From the NCBI GenBank assembly GCA_040901445.1, contig JBBDYQ010000009.1, positions 1 through 64,000 of the forward strand: DNA of 64,000 nt, read 5' to 3'. This document shows positions 26,141 to 34,716 of this stretch, in pieces. How positions within the stretch are numbered: the stretch's first letter is position 1; every line of letters starts with the position of its first letter. Position numbers and translations under genes: made by a program. The stretch comes from Thermoleophilaceae bacterium (GTDB lineage Bacteria > Actinomycetota > Thermoleophilia > Solirubrobacterales > Thermoleophilaceae). The notes below the pieces were generated by a model. The model saw nothing but the letters and a program-made list of their open reading frames with translations. It ran no database searches and was not told the DNA's origin.

Positions 26141-26515
26141 TCAGACAGGCAGCAGCGGGATGTCCCAGACGACTGCCGCGGCCAGCCCGGCTGCGATGGC
26201 GGCGGCCGTGGCGAGCGCGCCGAAGAGCTTCTGCAGGCGGCTGGCCTCCGTCGCCGTGCGCCTGGCCGCCTCGGCGCGCTCGACGGCGCGCTCGAGCATT
26301 TCCTCCGCCCAGGCGAACTCCAGCGCGAGCATGGCCAGGCCGATCGGGACGACCACGAGCGCGGGCCCGGGCGTGACGAGCATGATCAGGCCGGCCAGCG
26401 TGACCGTGGCCCCGGCGACGGCGAACATCACGCGGTAGACGCGCGAGCGCAGCTTGTGGCGCTCGCGCCGCTGTTCCAGGCTCGCGATGAGCGGGTGCTT
26501 CTCGCGCTCTGCCAT
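26141..26515 (-). CDS. Small PGPGW/TIGR02611-like membrane protein
   Basis: 124 residues. A charged N-terminus (1-~25) is followed by two adjacent hydrophobic segments ([18 protein letters not shown] and [19 protein letters not shown]) linked by VTPGPA, the family signature. A charged helical stretch ([18 protein letters not shown]) and a final hydrophobic segment complete the protein. Function unknown. It is the only minus-strand gene in this stretch, lying convergent to the MFS gene and divergent from glyA, with 43 bp to the glyA start. Confidence 0.65.
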   Translation of the reverse strand: MAEREKHPLIASLEQRRERHKLRSRVYRVMFAVAGATVTLAGLIMLVTPGPALVVVPIGLAMLALEFAWAEEMLERAVERAEAARRTATEASRLQKLFGALATAAAIAAGLAAAVVWDIPLLPV

Positions 26516-26558
26516 CCGCCTCCAAGGTACCGGCAGCCGGCGCTGGTACGGTGGCGAT

Positions 26559-27848
26559 GTGACCGATCTCAGCCCCGACTACTTCACCAAGCACGTCGCC
26601 GAAGTCGACCCGGAGATCGCGCAGGTGCTCGAGGACGAGCTCCAGCGTCAGGAGGCCACGCTGGAGATGATCGCCTCCGAGAACTTCGTCCCGCAGGCGG
26701 TGCTCGACTGCCAGGGCTCCGTGCTCACCAACAAGTACGCCGAGGGCTACCCCGGCAAGCGCTACTACGGCGGCTGCGAGCACGTGGACGTGGCCGAGAA
26801 CCTCGCCATCGCCCGCGCCAGGGAGCTGTTCGGCGCGGAGCACGTCAACGTCCAGCCGCACGCCGGCGCGCAGGCCAACGCGGCCGTCTACCACGCGCTG
26901 TGCGAGCCCGGGGACACGGTGCTCGGCATGAGGCTCGACCACGGCGGTCACCTCACGCACGGCATGAAGATCAACTTCTCGGGCCGCCTCTACGACATCG
27001 TGGCCTACGGCGTGCGCGAGGACGACTCGCTGCTCGACTACGACGAGCTCGAGCGCCTGGCCAAGGAGCACCGGCCCAAGATGATCCTCGCGGGCTGGTC
27101 CGCCTACCCGCGGCAGCTCGACTTCGCGCGTTTCCGAGCTATCGCCGACGAGGTGGGCGCGTACCTGTTCGCGGACATGGCGCACTTCGCCGGGCTCGTG
27201 GCCGCGGGCGAGCACCCCAACCCCGTGCCGCACGCGGATGTCGTATCCACCACCATCCACAAGACTCTCGGCGGCGCGCGCAGCGGCATGATCCTCTGCA
27301 AGGAGGAGTTCGCCAAGAAGATCAACTCGGCGGTGTTCCCCGGGCAGCAGGGCGGGCCGCTCATGCACGCCGTCGCCGCCAAGGCCGTCTCGCTCAAGAT
27401 CGCGCAGTCGGAGATCTTCCGGGAGCGCCAGCGGCGCACCCGCGCGGGCGCGTCCATCCTGGCCGAGGAGCTGCTCCCGGCCGGCATCAACGTGCTCACC
27501 GGCGGCACCGACGTCCACCTCGTCCTGGTGGATCTGCGCGAGTCCGAGCTCGACGGTCAGCAGGCCGAGGACCGCCTGCACGAGATCGGCATCACGGTCA
27601 ACCGCAACGCCGTGCCGTTCGACCCGCGCCCGCCGGCGGTCTCCAGCGGGCTGCGCATCGGCACGCCGGCGCTCGCCACCCGCGGGTTCGGCGAGGCGGA
27701 GTTCCGCGAGGTCGGCAGGATCATCGCGCAGGCGCTCACCGCGCCTTTCGACGACGCCGCCAAGGCCGAGCTGTCCGAGCGCTCCCGCGCCCTCGCGGAG
27801 CGCCACCCGCTCTACCCACAGCTACAGGGCACCCCCACCGCGGCCTGA
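26559..27848 (+). CDS. glyA: Serine hydroxymethyltransferase
   Basis: 429 residues. This PLP enzyme converts serine and tetrahydrofolate to glycine and methylene-THF. [61 protein letters not shown] and the PLP-Lys motif [18 protein letters not shown] are all present. The GTG at 26559 gives VTDLSPDYF, a sensible N-terminus. glyA lies between sua5 and wecA/atp genes in the same order as in many Gram-positive genomes. The stop overlaps a possible CTG start of the next gene. Confidence 0.97.
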   Translation: MTDLSPDYFTKHVAEVDPEIAQVLEDELQRQEATLEMIASENFVPQAVLDCQGSVLTNKYAEGYPGKRYYGGCEHVDVAENLAIARARELFGAEHVNVQPHAGAQANAAVYHALCEPGDTVLGMRLDHGGHLTHGMKINFSGRLYDIVAYGVREDDSLLDYDELERLAKEHRPKMILAGWSAYPRQLDFARFRAIADEVGAYLFADMAHFAGLVAAGEHPNPVPHADVVSTTIHKTLGGARSGMILCKEEFAKKINSAVFPGQQGGPLMHAVAAKAVSLKIAQSEIFRERQRRTRAGASILAEELLPAGINVLTGGTDVHLVLVDLRESELDGQQAEDRLHEIGITVNRNAVPFDPRPPAVSSGLRIGTPALATRGFGEAEFREVGRIIAQALTAPFDDAAKAELSERSRALAERHPLYPQLQGTPTAA

Positions 27849-28480
27849 GCACGCCGGTCTTCCAGCTCGAGGGCGTCACCGCCTCGCGCGGCGGGCGCCG
27901 CGTGCTGGACGGGCTGTCGCTGGAGATCGGCGGCGGCGCCACAGCGCTCGCCGGGCCGTCGGGCAGCGGCAAGTCCACGCTGCTGCGCCTCATCAACCGG
28001 CTGGCGGAACCGGACGAGGGCGCGGTGCGCTTCCACGGCGAGGACGTTCGCTCCCTCGACCCGCTCGAGCTGCGGCGCCGGGCCTGCCTCGTCCCGCAGC
28101 TGCCGGCGCCCCTCCCCGGCAGCGTGGCGGACAACGTGGCCTACGGGCCCGGCCTGTGCGGGCGCAGCGCCGACGTCGAGCGCGCGTTGGGCCTGGCCGG
28201 CCTCGGCGCGGGGTACGCCGGGCGCGATGCCGGCGGGCTGTCGGTGGGCGAGCAGCAGCGGGTGATGCTGGCGCGGGCGCTGGCGCTCGAGCCGGAGGTC
28301 CTGCTGCTGGACGAGCCCACCTCCGCGCTCGATGAGGACGCCCGCGCGGGTGTGGAGCGCACGCTTTCCGAGCTGGCCGGCGAGGTGTCCGCCGTGGTGC
28401 TCGTGACCCATGACCGCGGCCAGGCGGAGCGGCTGGCGAGCCGCACCGTGGAGCTGCGGGACGGGCGGGTGCGCGGATGA
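27845..28480 (+). CDS. fetA: ABC transporter ATP-binding protein, FetA (YbbL)-like
   Basis: 211 residues. [17 protein letters not shown] is Walker [16 protein letters not shown] the ABC signature, [11 protein letters not shown] Walker B, and LVTHD the H-loop. [20 protein letters not shown] is the Q-loop stretch. The upstream frame has no ATG/GTG/TTG at a sensible place; CTG at 27845 overlaps the glyA stop as CTGA, mimicking the GTGA/ATGA couplings of neighbouring genes. The alternative GTG at RRVLDG would remove the first strands. It pairs with fetB downstream, and the pair is expected to export iron or a related metal. Confidence 0.85.
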   Translation: MSTPVFQLEGVTASRGGRRVLDGLSLEIGGGATALAGPSGSGKSTLLRLINRLAEPDEGAVRFHGEDVRSLDPLELRRRACLVPQLPAPLPGSVADNVAYGPGLCGRSADVERALGLAGLGAGYAGRDAGGLSVGEQQRVMLARALALEPEVLLLDEPTSALDEDARAGVERTLSELAGEVSAVVLVTHDRGQAERLASRTVELRDGRVRG

Positions 28481-29238
28481 CCTCGATCGAGGTCACGCTC
28501 GGGGAGGTGGCCGCCACGCTCGTGCTCGTGGCGGTCGCGGCGGCGGTATCGATGTGGCGCCGGGCCGACCTCGAGTCAGACATCGGGCTGGCGGTGCTGC
28601 GCTCGTTCCTCCAGCTCACCGCGGTGGGCTTCGTGATCCAGGCGATCTTCGACTCGGACAGCCTGTGGCTCGTGGCTGCCCTGCTCGCCGGCATGGTGGG
28701 CTTCGGGGCGTTCACGGCGCGCTCACGCGCGCGTGGAGTGCCGGGCGCGTTCGTACCGCTGCTGCTCGCGCTGTCGGCGGCGGCCGCCGTCACGCTCGGC
28801 CTGGTGCTCGTGCTCGGGGTCTTCGAGGCGGAGCCGCGCTATCTCGTGCCGGTCGGCGGCATGGTCATCGGCAACGCGATGACCGCCGCGGCCGTGGCGC
28901 TCAACCGCCTGGCCGACGAGGTGAAGTCCTCCGCCGCCGTCATCGAGGCCACGCTCTCGCTCGGCGCCACCGCGCGCCAGGCATCCGCCGGCATCGTCAC
29001 CCGCAGCCTGCGCTCGGGCATGATCCCGCTCGTGGATTCCACGAAGACCACCGGCGTCGTGTTCTTTCCGGGCACGATGGTGGGGATGCTGCTCGCGGGA
29101 GCCGATCCGGTGGACGCGGTCCGGCTGCAGCTCATCCTGCTGTGGGCGCTGCTCGGGAGCGTGGCGCTCTCCTCCGTGCTCGCCGTGTCCCTCGCGCAGG
29201 GCCGTTTCTTCACGCGGGCCCACCAGCTGCGCGTCTAG
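28477..29238 (+). CDS. fetB: ABC transporter permease, FetB/YbbM family
   Basis: 253 residues with about seven hydrophobic segments. LRSFLQLTAVGFVIQAIF, PVGGMVIGNAMTAAAVALNRL, EATLSLGATARQA and RSGMIPLVDSTKTTGVVFFPGTMVGMLLAGADP are the well-conserved family blocks. In Escherichia coli FetAB confers resistance to iron-driven oxidative stress; that function is transferred here by homology only. It overlaps the ATPase gene by ATGA. Confidence 0.9.
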   Translation: MTSIEVTLGEVAATLVLVAVAAAVSMWRRADLESDIGLAVLRSFLQLTAVGFVIQAIFDSDSLWLVAALLAGMVGFGAFTARSRARGVPGAFVPLLLALSAAAAVTLGLVLVLGVFEAEPRYLVPVGGMVIGNAMTAAAVALNRLADEVKSSAAVIEATLSLGATARQASAGIVTRSLRSGMIPLVDSTKTTGVVFFPGTMVGMLLAGADPVDAVRLQLILLWALLGSVALSSVLAVSLAQGRFFTRAHQLRV

Positions 29239-29682
29239 ATGCACGTCGCTCCGATCACCGACGAGCAGTTCGAGGCGGTCCTGCCGCTGATCGCCGGCTA
29301 CCAGCGCTTCTACGGGGGCCTTCCGGACGCCGGCCGCAACGCCTCCTTCTTCCGCCGCTTCCTCGAGCCCAGCGACGAGGGGCTGCTGCTCGGCGCCTGG
29401 CGCGACGGCGAGCTGCTGGGCCACGCCTGCCTCTACTGGACCTTCAGCTCGGTGAGCGCGGCGGAGGTGGTGCTGCTCAACGACCTGTTCGTGCTCGCGG
29501 AGCACCGCGGCTCCGGCGTGGCACGGGGGCTGATCGACGCCACGGTGGACGTGGCGCGCTCCCGCGGCGCCCGCGCCGTGCGCTGGTTCACGGCGCTCGA
29601 CAACCGCGAGGCGCAGCGTGCCTACGAGCGAACGGGGGCGTCGCGGTCGGCCTGGTTCGAGTACGAGCTGCCGGCGGGGTAG
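29239..29682 (+). CDS. GNAT-family N-acetyltransferase
   Basis: 147 residues. DEQFEAVLPLIAGYQRFYG opens the domain, LLGAWRDGELLGHACLYW gives the central strands, and LNDLFVLAEHRGSGVARGLID contains the acetyl-CoA pyrophosphate-binding RGxGxA-type loop. ARAVRWFTALDNREAQRAYERTGA is the typical C-terminal motif. The ATG directly abuts the fetB stop codon. The acceptor is unknown, since the family acetylates amines, antibiotics and protein N-termini. Confidence 0.88.
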   Translation: MHVAPITDEQFEAVLPLIAGYQRFYGGLPDAGRNASFFRRFLEPSDEGLLLGAWRDGELLGHACLYWTFSSVSAAEVVLLNDLFVLAEHRGSGVARGLIDATVDVARSRGARAVRWFTALDNREAQRAYERTGASRSAWFEYELPAG

Positions 29683-29686
29683 CCGC

Positions 29687-30595
29687 GTGCACGCGCACGA
29701 CCATCCCGGCCGCGGGCCCGGCCGCCTGGCAAACCGCCGCCGCATGGCCGCGGCGCTGGCCATCAACGTCGCGCTGCTCGTGGCGGGCATCGCGGGTGCC
29801 CTCCTGTTCGACTCGGTGGCCCTGCTGGCCGACGCGGGCCACGTGCTCTCGGACCTCGGGGCCATCGGGCTGGGCCTCGCGGCCGCCACGATCGCGGTCA
29901 GGCCCGCCGCCGGCCGGCGCACGTTCGGGTCCGGCCGCACGGAGATCCTCGCGGCGCTCGCGAACGGCGTCACGCTCGTCGTCGTCGCCGTGCTCGTGAT
30001 CGTGGAGGCGGCCGGGCGCCTGTCGGACCCTCCCGACGTGGAGGGCCTCGGCGTCCTGGTCGTCGGCGTGCTCGGCCTCGCCGGCAACGCGGCCGCCACC
30101 TTGCTGCTCGCGGGGGGCGACCGGGAGGACCTCAACCTCGAAGGGGTCCTGCGCCACTCCGCCGCCGACGCGCTGGGATCGCTGGGGGTGATCGTGGCCG
30201 GCGTGCTGGTGCTCGCCACGGGCTGGCGCGAGGCGGACGCGGTGGTGGGCATCCTGATCGGCGCGCTCATTCTCGCGGGTTCCTGGCGGCTGGTGCGCGA
30301 GCCGGTGGACGTGCTCATGGAGGCCGCGCCACGGGGGGTCGACGTGGAGCAGGTGGGCGAGGCGATGGCCGGCGTGACGGGCGTGCGCGAGGTGCACGAC
30401 CTGCACGTGTGGACTGTCACGTCCGGCTTCCCGGCTCTCGCCGCGCACGTGGTGTGCGATCCGCACGACGAGGTCGACGCGGTGCGCGGCCGGCTCGAGC
30501 TGCTGCTGCGCGAGCGCTTCGGGATCGAGCACACCACGCTGCAGGCCACGGCCGCGCCGCTGCTCGAGCTCGAGGACCGGCGAGGGGGCGGCTGA
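29687..30595 (+). CDS. Cation diffusion facilitator (CzcD-like) metal efflux protein
   Basis: 302 residues from GTG 29687. Six hydrophobic segments form the membrane domain. DSVALLADAGHVLSDLGAIGLGL carries the HxxxD zinc site in TM2, and HSAADALGSLGVI carries the HxxxD of TM5. An N-terminal HAHDHPGRG adds possible metal-handling His residues. The C-terminal cytoplasmic domain (~205-290), with VHDLHVWTVTSGF, is the metallochaperone-like dimerisation domain. It likely exchanges Zn/Co/Cd/Fe for protons and sits beside a metal-export ABC pair. Confidence 0.92.
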   Translation: MHAHDHPGRGPGRLANRRRMAAALAINVALLVAGIAGALLFDSVALLADAGHVLSDLGAIGLGLAAATIAVRPAAGRRTFGSGRTEILAALANGVTLVVVAVLVIVEAAGRLSDPPDVEGLGVLVVGVLGLAGNAAATLLLAGGDREDLNLEGVLRHSAADALGSLGVIVAGVLVLATGWREADAVVGILIGALILAGSWRLVREPVDVLMEAAPRGVDVEQVGEAMAGVTGVREVHDLHVWTVTSGFPALAAHVVCDPHDEVDAVRGRLELLLRERFGIEHTTLQATAAPLLELEDRRGGG

Positions 30596-30598
30596 CCC

Positions 30599-30617
30599 GC
30601 TCCGGCCACGCCGGAGC
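30599..30617 (+). terminator. 8-bp GC hairpin after the CDF gene
   Basis: GCTCCGGC-cac-GCCGGAGC is a perfect stem starting 4 bp after the CDF stop and 22 bp before the wecA start. No U-tract follows, so partial termination or mRNA stabilisation is more likely than full termination. Confidence 0.45.
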
Positions 30618-30638
30618 ACCTGGATACGCTGCGCGGCG

Positions 30639-31841
30639 ATGAGCGAACTCGACGCGCTCTGGGCGTTCCTCGTGGCGGGCGCCGTCTCCTTCGCGCTCAC
30701 GCCGCTCGCCGGGCGGCTCGCCCGGCGGGTGGGGGCGGTGGACCATCCGAAGGAGCGCGGCCTGCACGACAGCGCCACGCCCTTCCTCGGCGGGCTGGCC
30801 ATCCTTGCCGGCACGCTCGCGGCGGGGCTGCTGTTCATGCCGGCGGGCGATCAGACCACGGCGATCCTCGCGGGCGCCGTCGTCATCACCGCGGTGGGCG
30901 CGATCGACGACGCCGTGGACCTCTCGGCTCAGTGGAAGCTCCTGGGCCAGATCGCGGCTGCGCTGATCCTCGTGCTCTCCGACGTCCGGGTGGAGAACGT
31001 CACGCTGCCGTTCCTCGGGGCGCTGGACCTCGGCCCGGAGCTGGGCGGTGCGCTCACGGTCGTGGGCGTGGTCGCGGTGATGAACGTCGTGAACTTCACC
31101 GACGGCGTGGACGGGCTCGCGGCGGGGGTGTGCACGATCGGCGCCGCCACGTTCGCCGGCATCGCGCTGTCGCTGGACCGCGTGGACGCCGGCATCCTCG
31201 CCGCCCTCACGGCCGGCGCCGCCGTGGGCTTCCTCTGGCACAACTTCCACCCGGCGTCGATCTTCATGGGCGACGCCGGCGCCAACCTGCTCGGCTTCCT
31301 GCTGGCGGCGGTGGCCATCCAGGGCGTGCTGAAGACGGCCGCGGTCGTGGCTCTCGTGTTCCCGCTGGTGATTCTCGCGGTGCCGATCCTCGACTTCAGC
31401 TTCGTGGTGCTCAAGCGGCTGAAGTACCGCCGCCCCGTGTACTCCGCGGATCGATGGCACTTCCACCACCGGTTCGCCAACATCGGCTTCTCGCAGCGGC
31501 GCACCGTGCTCTACCTCTACGCGTGGACGCTGTCGCTCGCGGCGCTCGCGCTCGCGCTTCGCTTCGTGCCCTACTCGGACGACAGCGGCAGCTTCCGCGC
31601 CGGCTGGACGATCGTGATCGCGGCGTTCGGGATCGCGGCCGTGGCGGCCAGTCTCTACCTCGTCTACGTGCTCGAGATCCTCAAGTTCCGGCGCTTCCGC
31701 GAACGCGAACTGCGCCGCGACGCGGCCGCGCTCGGCGACCCGGCACCGAGCCAGGAGGAGCTGGATGCGGAGATCGAACGCGAGGTGGAGACAGGTGAGT
31801 TCGAGGCCGTCCCGCGCGAGCCGTCTTCAGATTCGGTTTAG
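30639..31841 (+). CDS. wecA: MraY/WecA-family undecaprenyl-phosphate sugar-1-phosphate transferase
   Basis: 400 residues, polytopic (about ten hydrophobic segments). AVDHPKERGLHDSATPFLGG is the family entry motif, AIDDAVDLS the Mg-binding DD, NFTDGVDGLAAG the catalytic Asp loop, FMGDAGANLLG the next conserved loop, and RWHFHHRFANIGFSQR the HxH motif of the sugar-recognition loop. It would start synthesis of a lipid-linked glycan such as wall teichoic-like polymer or arabinogalactan linker. The C-terminal ~60 residues are charged and cytoplasmic. Its position before the atp genes matches the conserved Gram-positive order. Confidence 0.9.
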   Translation: MSELDALWAFLVAGAVSFALTPLAGRLARRVGAVDHPKERGLHDSATPFLGGLAILAGTLAAGLLFMPAGDQTTAILAGAVVITAVGAIDDAVDLSAQWKLLGQIAAALILVLSDVRVENVTLPFLGALDLGPELGGALTVVGVVAVMNVVNFTDGVDGLAAGVCTIGAATFAGIALSLDRVDAGILAALTAGAAVGFLWHNFHPASIFMGDAGANLLGFLLAAVAIQGVLKTAAVVALVFPLVILAVPILDFSFVVLKRLKYRRPVYSADRWHFHHRFANIGFSQRRTVLYLYAWTLSLAALALALRFVPYSDDSGSFRAGWTIVIAAFGIAAVAASLYLVYVLEILKFRRFRERELRRDAAALGDPAPSQEELDAEIEREVETGEFEAVPREPSSDSV

Positions 31842-31867
31842 GGCGCCCCGGGTACAGTCATCCGTCG

Positions 31868-33040
31868 ATGAGCCCGACCGAGCGGGCCAGACGTGCGGCG
31901 GGGCTCGACGGCATGCGCGGCGTCGCGTCTCTCTGCGTCTTCCTGGTCCACATCTGGATCTACACGAATCCGTCGCGCCCCCCGCGGGACGACTTCTGGG
32001 ACTTCCTGGTCTTCGAGCTGCGCCTGAGCGTGGTCTTCTTCTTCGCGCTCTCGGGCTTCCTGCTGTTCCGGGATTTCGCGCGCGCCGCCGTCCGCCGCGA
32101 AGGCCGCGCGGACGCCCGCGGTTACGGCGTGCGCCGCGTCGCGCGCATTGCTCCCGCCTACTATGTGGCACTGGCCGGTGCGGTGGCGCTGCTGTGGGGC
32201 GGCGACATCGCCGGCTTCCGCCCGATCTCGGTCGAGGAGCTCGGGATCTTCGCCCTGTTCGGCCAGAACTACTCCGAGGCCACCCAGCTGCGCTTCAACC
32301 CGGTGCTGTGGACGCTCGCGCTCGAGGTGGCCTTCTACATCGCGCTGCCCTTCATCGGGATGCTCGCCTACCGCCTCGGCAACGTGCGCCGCGTGGCGCT
32401 GCTGCTCGCTTCGACGGTGCCGCTGGGCATCGCCTGGAACGCGTTCGTCCACTACGACGGGCAGAGCAGCGTGGTCGCGTATCTCCTTCCGTCGTACCTG
32501 CCCTACTTCGCGCTCGGCATGCTGCTCTCGCTCGGGCTCGAATACCAGCTGGCCCACCGCGGGCGGCGTCCGGAGCTCTCGGCGTGGCCGACCGCCGCGC
32601 TCATGGCGGGCGGCTTCGCGGTCGTGGCGCTCAACGGCTGGTGGCACGCCGCCGAGCTCGAGCCCGCCACCAACGACTCGATCGGCCTGTTCCAGGACCT
32701 GCCCGCGGCGTTCGGCTTCACCGCGATGATCGCGGCGGCCACGTTCGGGGCCGGCGCCGCCGTGTCGTGGACGCGCTTTCGCCCGTTCGTCTACGCGGGC
32801 GTGGTCTCGTACGGCTTCTACCTCTGGCACGTGCCGCTGATCCTGTTCTTCAAGCGCCTCGGCCTGCTGCCGGACAACTTCTTCGCCGCCGCGGCCGTCA
32901 CGCTGCCGGTGGCGCTCGCGGTCGCCGCGGCCAGCTGGCACTTCATGGAGAAGCCGGTGATCGAGCGGGCGGCGCGTCGCCACCGCGCGCGGCGCGACGT
33001 GCCCGAGCGCGCGCGCCTCGAGGCGCGGACGGCTCCGTAG
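31868..33040 (+). CDS. Acyltransferase family 3 (OafA/YrhL-like) membrane O-acyltransferase
   Basis: 390 residues with about ten hydrophobic segments. GLDGMRGVASLCVFLVHIW is the RGxAxxxVxxxH start motif containing the catalytic-region His. VVFFFALSGFLLFRDF is the FFxxSGF block, and YGVRRVARIAPAYY the RxxRIxPxY motif; VLWTLALEVAFYIALP and SYGFYLWHVPLILF are also present. It would transfer acetyl or other acyl groups onto envelope glycans and follows wecA by 26 bp. A hairpin after the stop separates it from the convergent phosphatase gene. Confidence 0.9.
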   Translation: MSPTERARRAAGLDGMRGVASLCVFLVHIWIYTNPSRPPRDDFWDFLVFELRLSVVFFFALSGFLLFRDFARAAVRREGRADARGYGVRRVARIAPAYYVALAGAVALLWGGDIAGFRPISVEELGIFALFGQNYSEATQLRFNPVLWTLALEVAFYIALPFIGMLAYRLGNVRRVALLLASTVPLGIAWNAFVHYDGQSSVVAYLLPSYLPYFALGMLLSLGLEYQLAHRGRRPELSAWPTAALMAGGFAVVALNGWWHAAELEPATNDSIGLFQDLPAAFGFTAMIAAATFGAGAAVSWTRFRPFVYAGVVSYGFYLWHVPLILFFKRLGLLPDNFFAAAAVTLPVALAVAAASWHFMEKPVIERAARRHRARRDVPERARLEARTAP

Positions 33041-33042
33041 CG

Positions 33043-33069
33043 CTAGTGTCCTGAGTCGCGGGACACTAG
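33043..33069. terminator. Hairpin containing the 17-bp repeat, between convergent genes
   Basis: CTAGTGTCC (33043-33051) and GGACACTAG (33061-33069) form a perfect 9-bp stem around TGAGTCGCG. The left part, CTAGTGTCCTGAGTCGC, is identical to 380-396. The right arm contains the TAG stop of the minus-strand PhoD gene. It is a likely bidirectional terminator. Confidence 0.65.
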
Positions 33070-34658
33070 AGCACCTGCACCCGGGCGCTGCCGCGCGGCA
33101 CGCGGAAGCGGCGCAGCGTGCGCGCCTCGGTGGACCGCCGCACGGCGTCCACGCCCCTGAACGTCACGAGCAGCTCGTCCTCCGATGCCTCGAGGATCCC
33201 GTAGCCCCGCGAGGACTGCTCGTCGTACTTGATGTGCGGGTTGACCAGCCGGATGTTGCCGGTCACGAGTGCCGAGCCCTCCGGGGACAGCGCCCCGCCG
33301 GCCGTGTCGCTGATGGCCTCCGGGATCCCGAGCGCGGTGATGGACCCGCCCACGAACTCGGTGGCCACGCTGTCGGGCCCGCGCCCGCTCACGCCCACCT
33401 CGCCGGCGAAGAACGTGTGGATGTCACCGGTGATCGCCGTGACGTCCCTCACGCCGTTGCGGCGGACGTGCTCCAGGACCTCGCGGCGCTCGTCCGCATA
33501 GCCGTCCCAGGAGTCCTTGTTGATCGGCACGCCGGGCGCCTCGTCGAGCGACATCAGCATGAGCTGGCTGGCGATCACCTTCCAGGTGGCGCGTGAGCGC
33601 ACCAGCTCGTCCTTGAGCCACTCCCTCTGTTCCCGGCCGAGGTAGGTGCGCCCCGGGTCGCCGGCCTCGAGGCAGGGGACGAAGAGATCGTCGCCGCAGG
33701 GCTGGTCGTCGCGGAACTGGCGCTGGTCGGTGAGGAAGAGCTCGACGGTGCGGCCGAGCGGGACGGTGCGGTGGAGGCGGTAGCCCAAGCCGCGCAGGCG
33801 CCGGAAGGGCATGTACTCGTAGAAGGAGCGGTAGCCCGCAAGACGGCGCTCGCCGAATGGCACCCGCGCGTCGATGGTGGCCTCCCCGGGCAGCTCGCCG
33901 GCATAGTTGTCCTCGACCTCGTGGTCGTCCCAGATGGCCATGAACGGATGCGCGGCGTGCATGGCCTGGAGGTCGGCGTCGCCCTTGTAGAGGCGGTACT
34001 TGGCGCGGTACTCGTCCAGCGTCTGCACCTCGCCGTCGCCGTTGGCGCCGAGCGTGTCGCGCCGCTCATCGGGGCCCTCGTAGAACGTGCGCTCGTAGAT
34101 GTAGTCGCCGAGGCACACCACCAGGTCCACGTCGTCGAGCTCCGCGATCGTGCTGTGGGCCCCGTAGTAGCCCGCCTGGTAGTCCTGGCAGGAGAAGAAG
34201 GCGATACGCACCGGCTCGCGCGAGTCGGCGGGGCGGGCCAGCTTGAAGCGGCCGACCGGCGACGCGGCGTCGCCCGCGCCGAACCGGTACCAGTAGCGCT
34301 CGCCCGGCCGCAGGAAGCGCTTGCCCTGCAGGCGCACCTCGACGGTGTGGTCCTTCGCGGCCCGGGCCACCACGTCGCGCTCGTAGAGCACGCGGCCGAA
34401 TCCGGGGTCGCTCGCGATCTCCAGGCGCAGCTTGCGGTCGGCGGTGTGGCCACCGAGGCGGGTCCAGAGCGTGACGCCCCCGGGCGCGGGCTCGCCGCTC
34501 GCCACGCCCTGGACGAACTCGCCGCCGCGGGCGAACGGGACGCCGCGGCGCCGTTGCGCGCCGGCGCCCACCGGCACGCCGCCGAGGATGAGCGCCCCGG
34601 CTCCAGCTCCCAGCCCCGCCTGACGGAGGAAGGTGCGGCGATCCATGCCCTGCCCCAT
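33066..34658 (-). CDS. Tat-exported PhoD-like alkaline phosphatase/phosphodiesterase
   Basis: 530 residues. The N-terminus MDRRTFLRQAG has the twin-arginine RRxFL motif, followed by a hydrophobic Gly/Ala stretch, so the enzyme is exported folded. VQGVASGEPAPGGVTLWTRL starts the PhoD N-terminal domain. FFSCQDYQAGY, LVVCLGDYIYE, MAIWDDHEVEDNYAGE and TAITGDIHTFFAGEV are the metal-binding blocks in order (Fe/Ca-type metallophosphatase). It probably scavenges phosphate from phosphomonoesters or teichoic-like polymers. Two start Met are possible (MGQGMDRRT); both keep the Tat motif. Confidence 0.92.
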   Translation of the reverse strand: MGQGMDRRTFLRQAGLGAGAGALILGGVPVGAGAQRRRGVPFARGGEFVQGVASGEPAPGGVTLWTRLGGHTADRKLRLEIASDPGFGRVLYERDVVARAAKDHTVEVRLQGKRFLRPGERYWYRFGAGDAASPVGRFKLARPADSREPVRIAFFSCQDYQAGYYGAHSTIAELDDVDLVVCLGDYIYERTFYEGPDERRDTLGANGDGEVQTLDEYRAKYRLYKGDADLQAMHAAHPFMAIWDDHEVEDNYAGELPGEATIDARVPFGERRLAGYRSFYEYMPFRRLRGLGYRLHRTVPLGRTVELFLTDQRQFRDDQPCGDDLFVPCLEAGDPGRTYLGREQREWLKDELVRSRATWKVIASQLMLMSLDEAPGVPINKDSWDGYADERREVLEHVRRNGVRDVTAITGDIHTFFAGEVGVSGRGPDSVATEFVGGSITALGIPEAISDTAGGALSPEGSALVTGNIRLVNPHIKYDEQSSRGYGILEASEDELLVTFRGVDAVRRSTEARTLRRFRVPRGSARVQVL

Positions 34659-34716
34659 GCCGTGGCCAGGGTACCCGCTCCTGGCCGCTTCGCGTGCAGG
34701 TCCGGTGAAGCGGCGG

